A model generated the notes under the pieces. The model ran no database searches. It saw only the letters and a list, made by a program, of their open reading frames with translations, and was not told where the DNA came from. A program made the position numbers and the translations under genes. Shown piece after piece: positions 45,683 through 58,017 of a DNA stretch of 64,000 nucleotides (its first letter is position 1; each line of letters opens with the position of its first letter). The stretch covers positions 103,463,897-103,527,896 of the forward strand of contig NC_081407.1 in assembly GCF_030272615.1 (NCBI RefSeq). The letters are read 5' to 3'. This stretch comes from Cryptomeria japonica (lineage: Eukaryota > Streptophyta > Pinopsida > Cupressales > Cupressaceae).

Positions 45683-47236
45683 ATGGAGTGGTTTTCAAGA
45701 TTACCATCTAGAATTGAATCTTTTGAAGAACTTGTGAATAGATTTATTTCACAATACTCCCACAATATAAGGAATGAGATAGCGATGTTGGATCTCTGCA
45801 ATGTTAAACAAAAGAATGGTGAATCTTTTATGATCTTCTTACAACGGTGGAAATGCATGTTTAATAGGTATCCCCAAGATGTACCTAATAAAGAAAAAAT
45901 GGACATATTCATTGATAATCTTATCAGTGAAATGAGTTATCGACTAAGAATGCAATGTCCTCCCTCTTTTGCCAAAATGATCGAGAATGGTCTGAAAATA
46001 GAGAACGCAATGGTAAAGAAAGGAGAGCTAAAAATTTACAACAATAACAACAACCACAACAACAACAACAATGACAAACCCAAGTTTTGGTCAAAGAATA
46101 GGAATGTCAGCAATGAAGGAAATGATGATAATAGTACTACAAAACAACAACAATCAATTTTTAATCTATCAAGTCAAATCCCAAGCAATAATAATCCAGA
46201 AAACAATAAAGCCAAGTCCTTTTTCTCCAATCCTCAGAGGGAATTCACAAATATTGGAGAACCTTTGGAATCAGCTCTAAAAACTCCCCTTGCCAATAAA
46301 TTGATTGTTTTACTAGAAGCAAGAAGCTATGAACCACCAGTCAAGCCAAATTGGTGGAGTGACAATCATTTTTGCAATTACCATCGGAATAAAGGACACC
46401 TAACAAATGATTGTCAAAGATTGAAACACCTTATCCAAGATCTAATCGATAATGGAACCATCACAGTGGATAGCCATAAGACAAATGAATCACACTTGGC
46501 TTTCAAAACTCCACTTCTAAATTATGACAAAGGTGAACCATCCCAAATAAAAGATGATAAAGGAAAAGCCAAAGTGAATTACACTTATACATATGATGTT
46601 ATGGTAAATGTAATCATTGTTAAAGATAATCCATCTTCAGAGCCAATCAATGTTATTACAAGAATCAAAGAAAAGGTTCCCTTTCTAGGTATAGCAAAAG
46701 ACCCAACATCCACTTCACAACAATACAATTTAGTAGAGAAATTACAAAGAATACTCACTCAAATACCAATTCTGGAACTTCTCAAGGTTTCACCTATACA
46801 TAAGGAAATTTTGGAGAAAGCTTTAGTAGAAACAACAGTTTCAAAAGATTTGGATATAGATCAGTTCCAAAACATGGTAGGACACCTTATAGCTCCTCAT
46901 TGCTTATCATTTTCTGAAAATGATGATGCATCCTTACAACATCCTCACAATGCTCCCTTATGTGTTGAAGTCTCCATTAATAAAACTCGTGTCAAATGTG
47001 TACTCATAGATGGAGGAGCAAGCTTAAACATTTGTGCATTAAGTTTGATAAAAGCTTTGCGATATTCAAAAAATATAGTGAACCCGAAAAAGAAAATAAC
47101 CATCAAGGCTTATGATGAAGCAGAACGTTCTTCTAAAGGAACTATTATGCTACCAATAAGAATAGGACCCATGGAAAGGGATACATTGTGTCAGGTTTTA
47201 GATTTGAACCTTTCTTACAACATTCTTCTAGGATGA
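45683..47236 (+). CDS. gag-pro: Element G Gag C-terminal part and protease
   Basis: 517 open codons. It continues the capsid domain (EWFSRLPSRIESFEELVNRF, YSHNIRNEIAMLDL), followed by an Asn-rich stretch near residue 120-130 and a zinc-knuckle-like CNYHRNKGHLTNDC (about 231). A linker leads to the aspartic protease VLIDGGASLNIC (about 440) and NILLG at the end. The protease motif carries DGG rather than DSG/DTG. The TGA at 47234 replaces the usual LGRPWIH arginine (CGA to TGA fits). It is not a true gene start: the frame begins after an upstream frameshift. Confidence 0.88.
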   Translation: MEWFSRLPSRIESFEELVNRFISQYSHNIRNEIAMLDLCNVKQKNGESFMIFLQRWKCMFNRYPQDVPNKEKMDIFIDNLISEMSYRLRMQCPPSFAKMIENGLKIENAMVKKGELKIYNNNNNHNNNNNDKPKFWSKNRNVSNEGNDDNSTTKQQQSIFNLSSQIPSNNNPENNKAKSFFSNPQREFTNIGEPLESALKTPLANKLIVLLEARSYEPPVKPNWWSDNHFCNYHRNKGHLTNDCQRLKHLIQDLIDNGTITVDSHKTNESHLAFKTPLLNYDKGEPSQIKDDKGKAKVNYTYTYDVMVNVIIVKDNPSSEPINVITRIKEKVPFLGIAKDPTSTSQQYNLVEKLQRILTQIPILELLKVSPIHKEILEKALVETTVSKDLDIDQFQNMVGHLIAPHCLSFSENDDASLQHPHNAPLCVEVSINKTRVKCVLIDGGASLNICALSLIKALRYSKNIVNPKKKITIKAYDEAERSSKGTIMLPIRIGPMERDTLCQVLDLNLSYNILLG

Positions 47237-48325
47237 CCATGGATTCACAAGATGCAAGCAGTTCCTTCTACATATCATCAATGTGTGAAATTTCCTCATG
47301 AAGGACAAGAGATCACTATAATTGCATATTCTAGTCAATATTGCAATAATTTGAAGCCAACACAAGATACAAGAGTTCCACATAACAAAGAATCAATATA
47401 TCCTACCAAAGAGAATTCAAGAAAAGTTATGGAAAATTTTGAGGAAAAGATCCAATTAAATGATGAAGGAATGGGAAAATATTCTTTGCATAATTTTCCA
47501 ATTTCCCGTAAGTCATATGGAAAGCCTACAGATATTCAATCAAAGACATCAGAAAGATCAAAACATGTGTTTAAAGGAACATTTGTCAGTGCTGGAACTC
47601 TTGAAGAAGAAAATGATGACAAAGACATTATTGGTTGGTTGTACAAGGATGAAGATAAAACTATAGCAATAGCAGTAGAAGTCAATATTCCCATAAAACA
47701 ATATGGCAAAGGTTATGAAATCATGCAAAAAATGGGATATGAAGGAAAAGGACCAATTGGTAAGTGACATCGAGGTATTTCTATTTGTCCACACTCACAA
47801 TCCAAAGAAGATAAATTTGGGCTTGGATATCTAAATTCCAATCAAAGGCAACATAATCATCAATAGCACAAATGGAAAAAGAAATCAGTTTCTAAGGAAG
47901 AAAATTGGCAAGAAAAGCTACATCAAGCGGCCGGAATAGTAACCAATAAACAAAAGAAGCAAGAAGAACATGAAAAGAAAGAAGAGGAGATTATCATCCA
48001 AGGTAAAGAAAAATCTTGTCAACAAGTTCTAGAAATACAAAAAAATGCAAAATCTGAACAAGATATTCCAGAAGTAGCAAAAATAGAGATGGCAGAAATC
48101 AAGGAACTTTTTGCACCATACAACATTCTTGTATGGTATAATGGAGTAGTCCTAGATCATGATTTAGAGACAGATTCAAATGAGTATGAATGGGGTCCAG
48201 ATGTCTTATCTACTACATCAAGTAAGGAACACAATGAAGAACAAGCAGCTATCATGAAAGAAGACTTGTCTATTACAAAACAAAAGATGGAGTTAGAAAG
48301 AAGACAAGAAAAACTCAGAATTTAG
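47237..48325 (+). pseudogene. pol: Element G G-patch region and charged linker
   Basis: PWIHKMQAVPSTYHQCVKFP continues from protease. Near 47700-47830 comes a G-patch: YGKGYEIMQKMGYEGKGPIG, then a TGA (47765), then FGLGYLNSN. G-patch domains bind nucleic acid and are typical of Tat-lineage Pol between protease and RT. A Glu/Lys/Gln-rich linker follows (open 48089-48325: MAEIKELFAPYNILVWYNG). Several stops interrupt it. Confidence 0.75.
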
Positions 48326-49393
48326 AGAAAAGAGGCATATGCAAAAAGGAAAGGGAATGACAAAAACAAAGAAGTAATGCCAAAAGAAGTACAAACAAGG
48401 ATAGATCAAGCATCTAGAAATACAAGATTATCATCAAAAGAGCAACAAGATATATCCTGATGAGGCAGAACCATAGAAGAATTAAGAGATAGTCAAGTTG
48501 GATTGACTATTAGTCCAGAAGAAGTTGAGTTTGAAAGGAGACAAAATCTAGCAAAAGAATCTTGTTTATCATGTACACAAGTATGTTAGCTTCAATATTC
48601 AAATGAGATCAATCAAGAAAGAATTTACAGTATTAAAGATGCGTGTGTTGATATAATACATTCATTTAAGAGACAAATGTCAGTTGAAGAACCACTTGAG
48701 TGTGAACTACAAAATGCTAATATTGATTTTGTTAGAACTAATTTAGAGACGCTTGAGAAAGAAAATTCTCAAAAACATTTAATCTATGACAGAGCCTATT
48801 CTATGCCAAGTTATGGTCATTATGTCATGAATATTGAAACACCTAATGATGACAGTGATTATGATTTACCCCTTCTTCATCCTAAACTAATTGATTGGGA
48901 TAATTTAGACAACCCTGAACTAAATGTCTTTTCCAATGATCATGACTTAGCCGTGTACCTTAATGCAATTGAACCCATCCCAACTAAGAAATCTTCCATT
49001 GCAGAATCAAGTAATGTTTCTCGTAGTCAGGAGAATGCCAAACTTTCCAATCGCAAAAGCGAAATAAAACAAGGAAAGAGACCTATTGTTGAAAACCATT
49101 TCATGGCAACACTAGATCAATCAAAAGAGAAAACAAAGGACGTATCTGATGGTGAAAACCTCTTTGAGGTGCTAGAAGATGGAAAGTTTGACATTCTTCC
49201 TACATATTTTCATGAGAGATCTACTATCCTGATAGAACCAACAGAAGTAGTAAACATTGGTACATCAAAGGATCCTAAAATACTTCATTATACTGCCTCA
49301 TTATCAGAAAAAGAGAGGAATGAATACATGGAATTCTTTAAGCAAAGAAAAATAAAATTTGCCTTGGTCCTATGTAGATATGCTAGGACTTAA
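48326..49393 (+). pseudogene. pol: Element G Pol spacer before RT
   Basis: The open part 48677-49393 is acidic. It ends EVVNIGTSKDPKILHYTASL, then EKERNEYMEFFKQRKIKFA, the conserved Tat entry to RT. One extra T near 49365 (CCTTGG) shifts the frame, so the normal WSYxDMxGL appears only in the overlapping next frame. Confidence 0.75.
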
Positions 49394-51221
49394 TCCAAAT
49401 CTTATCATGCATCATCTTAATGCGGGTTTAAAAGCAAAACCAGTTAAGCAGAAACTAAGAAAGATGCATCTGCACATTGCCTTTCTTGTAAAAACCAAGC
49501 TAAAGAAACTATTAGAAGTGGGTTTTATAAGACCTGTTGCTTATCCAGAATGGGTTTCAAGTATTGTACCAGTGTCAAAGCTAGATAAAAGCATAACAGT
49601 CTATACATATTTCAAAGATCTGAATAAAGCATGTCCAAAAGATGATTTCCTGCTACCAAATATTGATATCATAGTGGACTTATCAGCAGGGCATGAGATG
49701 TTTTCATTAATGGATGGCTTCTTAAGATATAATCAAATAAGAATTGCACCTGAAGATCAATAAAAGATAGCTTTCACCTGTGCATGGGGAACATATTGCT
49801 GGAATGTTATGCTATTTGGGCTTAAAAATGCAGGAGTGACTTATCAAACAGCTATGACAATAGTTTTCCATGATATGATGCATACATATATGGAAGATTA
49901 TGTCAATGACATACTTGCAAAATCTCATACAAGACAAGAACATTTGAACATTTTAAGCAAGATTTTTTACAGGTTGGAAAGATATCAATTGAGATTAAAT
50001 CCAAAAAAATGTGCATTTGGGGTAACCTCTGGAAAGCTCCTTGGGTACATTATATCAACCCATGGAATTGAAGTAGATCCTAAAAAAGTCAAAGCTATCA
50101 TGGAAATGGAGTCACCTAGGAACATAAGTCAATTGCGATCTTTACAAGGAAGATTGCAATCAATCAGGAGATTTATTTCTCAGTTAGCAGATAGATGTCT
50201 TCCATTCACCCATCTTCTACATAAAAATGTTCCATTCAAATGGGATCCAAAATGTGAAGAAGCTATTTTACAAATAAAAGAATATCTTATGAGTCCTCAA
50301 ATATTGATATCACCAACCAAAGGGAAACCATTATTTCTCTATATCTTAGCAACAAATGTATCATTAGGCGCTCTCCTAGCTCAACATGATGATGAAGGAA
50401 AAGAAAGAGCACTTTATTATATCAATAGAATGCTTGTTGGGTATGAATTAAATTATTCCTCAATAGAAAAGACATGTCTAGCATTTGTATTTGCAACTCA
50501 GAAGCTGTGACATTATATGTTGATTCATTCTGTGAAACTAATAGCAAAGATAGATCCTCTCAAATATTTGTCGAGCAAGTCAACATTGGCAGGGAGACTA
50601 GCCAAATGGGTTATGATACTCAGTGAATTTGATATAGAGTATGTTGATCAGAAAGCTATCAAGGGAAAAGTTATCATTGATCAATTGGTTGATGTGCCTT
50701 TACAAAATGACATGCCTTTGTACATTGAATTTACTGATGCAGATATCTTGACAGTAAGTACAAACTTTTGGGAATTGTACTTTGATGGTTCTTTCACACA
50801 ATATGGATCAGGCATAGGCATTTTATTTATCACACCTCAAGGACACACAATTCCCAAATCATATAGACTACAGTTTCCATGCACTAATAATACTCTAGAG
50901 TATGAAGCATTGGCTATTGGGCTTAAAATGGCCATTGAATGGAATGTCAAGGAACTACATGTCTATGGTGATTCACAACTTATCATCAACCAAATAAATG
51001 ATGAATATCAAGCAAAGGATGATAAGCTTATGCCATACAAACAACAGGTGGAGGAGTTTAAAGGACACTTTAAAGAAATGTCATTCACCCAGATTCCAAG
51101 AAATGAGAATAAAGCAGTAGATGCAATGGCTACAATAGCATCTCTCTTGCAAAATAAGGAGAATCAACAACGTTATGAATTTCTTGTGGAAGATATCTTA
51201 ACCCCTACCATTCAATCCTAG
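49362..51221 (+). pseudogene. pol: Element G RT, RNase H and additional RNase H
   Basis: RT begins WSYVDMLGLNPNLIMHHLNA, with FSLMDGFLRYNQIRIAPEDQ then TAA (49761), and FGLKNAGVTYQTAM. The catalytic loop reads YVND instead of YVDD. The RT-linked RNase H is at 50260-50510 (LYILATNVSLGALLAQ), then a TGA. From about 50770 a second, plant-type RNase H follows: LYFDGSFTQYGSGIGILF, YEALAIGLKMAIEWN, VYGDSQLIINQI and NKAVDAMATIAS, with D, E, D residues visible. The second RNase H identifies Tat-lineage Gypsy. Confidence 0.88.
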
Positions 51222-51299
51222 CATACCTACTGAATTTTCCATACATCAAGAACCGGTCAATCCTCATACGGTCAAACTTATCGGTATTTAAAAGAACAT

Positions 51300-52049
51300 A
51301 TCCTTCCTCTTGACTTATCTTGCAATTAGAGAAGAGATTTTATCCACCAGTCCTCTCGCTATACTATAATTTATGATATCCTATATAGGCGTGGTCTAGA
51401 TGGTACTTTATTAAGATGTCTTGAGCAAGAAGAATCTGAGAAAATTCTTGACGAAGTTCATGCAGGTATTTGTGGCACACACTCAAGTGGTTTAACATTG
51501 GCTAAGAAACTTTTTTGTATGGGTTACTTTTGGCCTACTATGGAGAGAGATTCGTTCACATATGCTATAAAATGCAAACAATGTCAGATCCATGGGAATC
51601 TCATTCATGCGCCAACACAAGAGTTATATCCTATGATAGGATCATGGCCATTTTCACAATGGGGCCTTGATTTGGTAGGAAAGATAAAACCCTCATCTTC
51701 TAATGGACATAAGTTTATTTTGATAGCTACTGAATATTTTACTAAATGGATTGAAGCAATGCCTTTAACAAAAGTGACAGGAAAACAAATATCATCATTT
51801 ATTTTGATTTATATAATCTGTCGCTATGGAGTTCCTATGACCATTATCACTGATAATGGAAGACCATTCAAAAATCAAGATGTGAAGGAGTTATGTGAAC
51901 AATTTCATATCCAACATAGGTTTTCTACTCCATATTATCCACAGGGAAATGGTCAAGCTGAGGAATCAAACAAAACTACCTTGAAAATCTTGAAGAAAAC
52001 AATCAATGAAGCTAGAAAAGACTGGCACATTCAGCTAAATCCTGCTCTT
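51300..52049 (+). pseudogene. pol: Element G integrase, 5' part
   Basis: The zinc-binding HHCC region is visible near 51385-51600 (LDEVHAGICGTHSSG, CKQCQIHGN), partly broken by stops before 51498. The core shows D (WGLDLVGKI), D (TIITDNGRPFKNQD) and E (GNGQAEESNKTT). The frame reads ALW at 52042-52050, where Copia H was inserted. The rest is at 59606-60069. Confidence 0.9.
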
Positions 52050-52054
52050 TGGGC

Positions 52055-53589
52055 TGTTGGCATTATGTGAACCAGTATGAGGACATAATGATATTCTATG
52101 TTGTCATTGATGTCACTATGTGATATGATGTGAACCAGCATATGTGATATGTGAGAAGAGAGAATCAGCATATGTGTGAACCGGTATATATGCCAAAGTG
52201 AAGCGGTATATTTGTTCAAGGTGAACTGACATGTAGTTATGGGAACTAGCACATGGAAGCATTGTATGACTACCAGTTGGTAGGTAGTTTCCACTTCAGG
52301 ATTTCTAGTTGGAGTACCTCAAGCCTGTGTTACTCAATCGGTGATATTTGTGTGATGAGTTAGCAGTATAACGGAGAATAGATCATGTTGCCACGTAAGC
52401 CCTATGCGCGTGAAGGATCTTGCATGAAGAAGACCATCCCTATCCACCTTGGGAATGTGTGAAGTTTGTCAAACGGTGATAATGCATGATGGGTTATCAG
52501 CTGCCATGAAATCGGTGGATAATGGATGATGGAGAATGTCTTGAGATCGATTCAATATTGTTGCATTTAATGCAGTATGATTCAACACTCAGGATTGAAC
52601 CATTTGAATTACTTAGCTAATAGGTTTAGGGTTTAGGGTTTTTGCTACCGACCTGTCTATTTCCTATAAGGTCGATGTTGTGTTTCTTTCTAAAGTTGTT
52701 GGCAAAAGTTGTATGTGTGTATCCAAGGGAAGTGATACGTGATTCTTGCCAAACCAAAGGAGAGAAGAGATACCTGCAAAGTGAATGTGCAGAAGGTGAA
52801 GAGGAGCCAAAATGGATCTGTATTAGCATTGAGTGTTGTTACCAGATCATTGTAATTATTGTTGATCTTTAACCACTTCAACAGTTGTGAAATCCCTTAA
52901 TAGAGTAGCCTTAACCAGCTTGATACAAATCCTTTAACAGGGTAACTCAAAGTTATTGAGTTCTGGGAAGCTATAGAGCTCTAGAGATCCTTTAGCTATT
53001 GAGTTCTTGAAATCCTCTAACAAGGTAACCCTAACCGGGTATTATAGCCATCCCTTAACCAAGTGATCCCTAACAGGATCAGTTCCTAGCATAACCTATT
53101 GTAATGTCTTTAACCAGACAAGGCTCCTAACAGAGAGGACTTCTAAAGAGTTCAAAAAGCAGCTTGTGGGTATTCATCCCCACCATGGTTTTTCCCAGTT
53201 GGGTTTCCACGTGAAAAATATGTTTGTCATATGTGATGCTTTGTTATTACCTGTTAAGTATATGATGGTTATGTGTTTTATGCCTATCTATAAAACATAT
53301 TGAACTAACTATTATGAATATCTGATGATAGTTTACCTGTTCATGCATGAGGGTTTAATGGTACAATAGTATTGAGCTAAGAGGAAAGCTAAGTGAGTAA
53401 CCAGTTTATGATTGTTTTAGTTATTCTGGGTCTTATTGGTTGCACTCTATTTCAACCAGTGTCACTGTTTGCCAGTCATTTGGAGTATTTGCTGTCAAAC
53501 CGATTTTGGACTGTATTTTGTCTGTATTGATTCACCCCCCCCCCCTCTCAGTATTGGTTTGGTACTATTCGTTCATCATTGAGTTATCA
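52055..53589 (+). mobile_element. Copia H 5' LTR
   Basis: 1535 bp, TGTTGGCATTATG...GAGTTATCA. It contains scattered CCTTTAACAGGGTAACTC-like short repeats (52880-53120) and a C-rich U5 box (53529-53553). It differs from the 3' copy mainly by transitions at CCGG-like sites. Confidence 0.95.
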
Positions 53590-53591
53590 AT

Positions 53592-53603
53592 TGGTATCAG
53601 AGC
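53592..53603 (+). other. Copia H primer-binding site
   Basis: TGGTATCAGAGC, exact initiator tRNA-Met complement, two bases after the LTR. Confidence 0.93.
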
Positions 53604-53660
53604 ATCCTCCAGGTCCTTTGTGTTTTAAGCTTAACCGCTTGAGGTAAAGATCCCAGTCAA

Positions 53661-54428
53661 ATGATGAAGAGGGAAGGTCCAAAGTTTAACAGGGAAAATT
53701 TCAGTATATGGAAAGATAGGATGAAGATATTCATTAGAAGCATGGGTGCTCAACACTGGAGTTATGTTGAGAATGTCTATGTTGTCCCTACCAGTACTCT
53801 CACCGATGACCAAAAGAGAGAGATACAAGAAAATGGGCAAGTCATGGAAGCCCTTATTAGTAGTCTATCTGACATTGAGTTTATTGATGTTCAGGACAAG
53901 GTAAATACCAAAGAGGTATGGGATGCTCTTGAAAATATCTATGGTGGTGATGAACATGTAAAACAAGCTAAGGAAGAAAGCCTGAGAGGGAAGTTTGAAG
54001 ATATGCGGATGGTTGAAGGTGAGACCATTCAGCAGTATGGAATAAGAATCAAAATAGTTGTTGGAGAAATCAAGAGTGCAGGTGGTAAAATAGAAGATTC
54101 CACTGTGGTAAGCAAAGTCCTGAGTTCCCTATTGCCGATATATGCAATAAGGGTTGCTACTATTCAGGAGCTAAGATCAATAGACAAGATTAAGGTATCC
54201 TTGGACTCCATCATAGCCAAGTTGACAGCCTATGAGCTAAATAGTTTTGATGGCAGTGTTCAAAAGACTGAATCAGCTTTTAAAGCCTCTACTATACCAT
54301 CCAAAAAAGGAAAAGAAGCTAGCACTAGTGGTGAACCTAGACAAAGCAGAGAAATGGATGATGAGGAGATTCTGATGGCATTTGAAGTTCTCCTTGCCAG
54401 GAAGCTTCCTAAAGGACAAACCGGATAG
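53661..54428 (+). pseudogene. gag: Copia H Gag
   Basis: MMKREGPKFNRENFSIWKDR starts a UBN2-type Gag. Helical segments (VWDALENIYGGDEHVKQAKE, VVSKVLSSLLPIYAIRVATI) and a linker ending FEVLLARKLPKGQTG-stop follow. The frame ends just before the zinc knuckle because of a 67-bp tandem duplication. The knuckle CFSCNQIGHIAINC is read in the next entry. Confidence 0.9.
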
Positions 54429-54537
54429 GACATATTGCTATAAATTGTCCTAATGGTGATAACAAGGGCAAATTGCTTTTCTTGTAATCAGATAGGACAT
54501 ATTGCTATAAATTGTCCTAATGGTGATAACAAGGACA
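54424..54537 (+). repeat. 67-bp tandem duplication in Copia H gag
   Basis: GATAGGACATATTGCTATAA starts at both 54424 and 54491, and similarity continues for about 47 bp (through GGTGATAACAAGG). The 67-bp offset is not a multiple of three, so the duplication itself separates Gag from its zinc knuckle and from Pol. Confidence 0.92.
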
Positions 54538-56405
54538 AACCAGAAAGGTTCAAGAAATTTAAAGGAGGAAACCGGAGAAACTATTTTGTGGCAGTTGATG
54601 AAGGTGTCAAAGATGAAGAATCAAAGGATGAAGAAAATGAAGATATTGTGTTTGTTGCTATAAAAGAAGATGTGTCAGACAAGAAGGCTCTTGTCTCCCG
54701 GTTTGATAACTCCAATGAGTGGATCATTGACAATGGTTGTTCTCACCATATGACTAGTGACCAGAGCAAGTTTCTATCCTTTGAGGAGTATGATGGAGGT
54801 GTGGTTCACTTTGGTAATGATGCACCATGCATGGTCAAAGGTAGAGAGTCCATCTCTCTAAATGGAAAGAGCAGTGCTGACAATGTGTATTGGGTTGATG
54901 GTCTGAGACACAACCTTCTGAGTGTTGCCCAGCTGAATGACAGTGGCCTCACTCTAGAATTCAAGAATGGAGTTTGCAGAATCAAAGGAAAAGATGGTGA
55001 ATTGGTGGCCATTGACATGCAGACTAAAGGTAACCTATTTCATCTAAATACAAATATAAGTACATGTCTTATGGCTAAGTTTGATGATAGCTGGATATGG
55101 CATAGGAGACTCTGCCATGTAAACTTTGATAACATTATGAAGGCTAGTAAGATCAAGGCAGTTAGAGGGTTGTCGGTGCTAAGCAAACTGGATAATACCT
55201 TGTGTAGAGAGTGTCAATTGGGGAAAATATATTCCTCAACCTTTAAAGGTAAATCTTTCACTGCTGACAACTTGCTTGATCATGTGCATACTGATTTGTG
55301 TGGTCTTATGAAAAATAGAAGTGTGCAGGGTGATAGGTACTTCATGATTCTCACTGATGACTACTCAAGAATGATGTGGGTCACATTCTTGAAAGACAAG
55401 TCTAAAGCCTTTGTGAAATTAAAAGCTTTCAGAGCATTAGTGGAGAAGGAAAGCAGTAAAAGGATCAAGTGTCTCAGAACTGATCAAGGAGGGGAATTCA
55501 CTTCCAGTGAATTCAACAAGTATTGTGAATAATTTGGCATCAAGAGGCAACTGTCTGCCCCCCGGACTCCACAACAGGATGGCCTAGCAGAGAGGAATAA
55601 CTGGACTGTTGTTGAAGTAGCTAGAACCATGTTGATTCAAGGAAAGGTAGCTCACACCTTTTGGAGAGAAGCGATGAGCACTGCAATCTACACAATGAAC
55701 CGGGTACTCATCAAGAAAGGTAAGGACAAAACTCCTTATGAGTATTGGACCGGTAAGACACCTATGGTTAGCTACTTTAGGGTATTTGGTAGCAAATGTT
55801 ACATCAAGAGGAGTGAACATCAGGGCAAATTTGAAGCTAAATGCAATGAGGGAATATTCCTAGGATATTCCACCAAGAGTAAAGCTCTCAAGTGTTACAA
55901 CAATAGGACTCAGAGAATTATGGAAAGTATCAATGTAAGAGTTGATGAATCCTCTAAGAAAATTAAGGAAACCAGCAGTGAGCAAGCTGTAAATGAACCG
56001 ATTGCAACGTTCTCAGAATTGGTTGTAAGTCAACCAGGTACTAGTAATAGTGATCCTGAACCGGTGAATGCTGATATTGATGAAGATGAGGATGAAGAGG
56101 AAAAGCAAGAAGAACCAGTCAAGACCATTCCTCGGTATGTCAAGCTGAATCATGATCCTAAGAAGATCATAGGAGATAAGGATGTAGGAATCCTTACAAG
56201 AAGAAAGATCAGAGAAAACTCATGTATGATCTTTGAATTTGAGCCTAAATCATTCAAAGAGGCTCATAAAGATGAAGACTGGATCAAGGCAATGGAAGAG
56301 GAACTTGACCAGATAGAGAAAAATGGTACATGGTCCTTGGTACCCAGACCAGAGCATAAAAATGCCATTGGCACCAAATGGGTGTTCAGAAACAAGTTGA
56401 ATTAG
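54453..56405 (+). pseudogene. pol: Copia H zinc knuckle, protease and integrase
   Basis: The knuckle CFSCNQIGHIAINC lies near residue 9. The protease reads WIIDNGCSHHMTSDQSKF, with N for S in the usual DSG. GAG-pre-integrase has WIWHRRLCHVNFDN and CRECQLGK. The integrase triad is D (HVHTDLCG), D (LRTDQGGEFTS) and E (GLAERNN). A TAA at 55530 splits the core. The tail 55629-56405 includes FGSKCYIKRSEHQGKFEAKC and reaches the RT start (GTKWVFRNKLN), where TAG 56403 follows. Confidence 0.9.
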
Positions 56406-56414
56406 GATGGCACA

Positions 56415-57776
56415 ATGATTAGGAATAAAGCCAAATTGGTGTGCAAAGGATATGCTCAAGAAGAAGGAAAAGACTATGGAGAAACCTTTGCTCCTATAGC
56501 CAGATTGGAAGGAGTTCGTATGCTTCTTGCATATGCAGCTTTTAAAGGCTTCAAAGTATATCAAATGGATGTAAAATCTGCATTCCTAAATGGTGTACTT
56601 GAAGAGGAGGTGTATATTGAGCAACCAAATGGGTTTTCCCTATCTGAAGACAGTGACATGGTATGTAGGCTACACAAAGCCTTATATAGTCTAAAGCAAG
56701 CACCTAGGGCATGGTATGAGCGCCTACATTCCCATAATGTGAAGATTGGATTTGAGAGAACAAGTGAAGATAGCAATATCTATTTGAAGTATGAAGGAGA
56801 TTAGATCCTGATCTGTGAGGTTTTTGTTGATGACATTATCTTTGGTGAAGATGACAAGATGAGTCATGAGTTTGTTGATGAGATGAAGAAAGAGTTTGAG
56901 ATGTCATTCATAGGGGAGATTAAGTTCTTCATTCGACTGCAGATCCAGTAGATGAAAGATTGAATCTTTAGCACTTAGTCCAAATATGTCAAAGAGGTGT
57001 TGAAGACCTTTGGCATGGAAGATAGCAAACCGGTTGGTACACCGATGGTGACCAGTTGCAAATTGTCAAAAGAGGATGATTCTGCACTGGTTGATGAGAA
57101 GGAATACCGATCAATGATTGGTAAGTTGCATTATGTAGTGCATAGCAGACTGGATATTGCACATGCAGTTGGCATTACTGCAAGGTTCCAGAAAAGTCCA
57201 AGAGAATCGCACTTGGTTGTAGTCAAGCGGATTCTTAGGTATCTGAAGGGAACAATTGACTATGCATTGTGGTACCCATACAAAAATGATTTCATTCTGA
57301 AAGTATTCACAGATGCTAATTGGGCAGGTAATGTGGATGATCAGAAAAGCAAAACCAGTGGTGCATTCTTTCTCGGTGGTAGACTAGTCTCATTGATGAG
57401 TAAAAAGCAGAGTTGTATCTCTCAGTCTACAATGGAAGTGGAGTATGTTGCATCTTTCATGAACTACACTCAGACAATCTGGATGAAGCATGTTTTAAAT
57501 GGCTTCAAAATCCCTATATCTGAACCGGTAAGTATATTCTGTGATAACACAAGCGCTATCAATATTTCAAAGAATCCGGTTTTACATTCTAGAACCAAGC
57601 ATTTTGAGCTTAAGTATCATTTCTTGAGGGAAAAGTTTCAGAATAAAGAGATTGCACTGGAACATGTTTCCAGTAAGGAGCAGTTAGCAGACATATTCAC
57701 CAAGCCTCTCCCAAAGACTACATTTGTGCATTTAAGAGGTGAATTGGGGGTACTGTCCCTTCAGGAGGTGAACTAA
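56415..57776 (+). pseudogene. pol: Copia H reverse transcriptase and RNase H
   Basis: RT motifs are [51 protein letters not shown] and the catalytic FVDDIIFG (about 56822). Stops lie at 56802 and three times in 56950-56980. From 56997 the frame reopens: SMIGKLHYVVHSRLDIAHAV, then RNase H FTDANWAGNVDDQKSKTSGA, STMEVEYVASF, FCDNTSAINISKNPVLHSRT, ending LRGELGVLSLQEVN. TAA at 57774 is the natural end. Confidence 0.9.
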
Positions 57777-58017
57777 AAGTATTTGTTCCACATCAGTCAG
57801 GTATTGCATAGTCAATTTTTTGTTGATTGATGTGTTGAAGGATGCTACTCCTTAGGGGGAGCAGCATAATGGAATAGGGATGCTTGTGCCTCCAATTTGC
57901 ATTGTTGTCAAAGGGGGAGAAGGAGTGAAGCGGAAAAGATATCTACAGAAAATGGGGGAGAAGATGTGAAGCGGAGAGATATATTTGTATATTGCCATCA
58001 TTGCCAAAGGGGGAGAT
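57777..58017 (+). other. Copia H 3' untranslated region with repeated polypurine tracts
   Basis: CCAAAGGGGGAGAT directly precedes the 3' LTR. Further G-rich purine boxes lie at 57854-57860, 57909-57920 and 57952-57961, as in Copia I. Confidence 0.8.

Noticed and set aside
52620-52642. TTTAGGG repeats resembling plant telomere sequence
   Set aside because: Only about three units, at the same position in both LTRs of H (second copy decayed). Part of the LTR, not a telomere.
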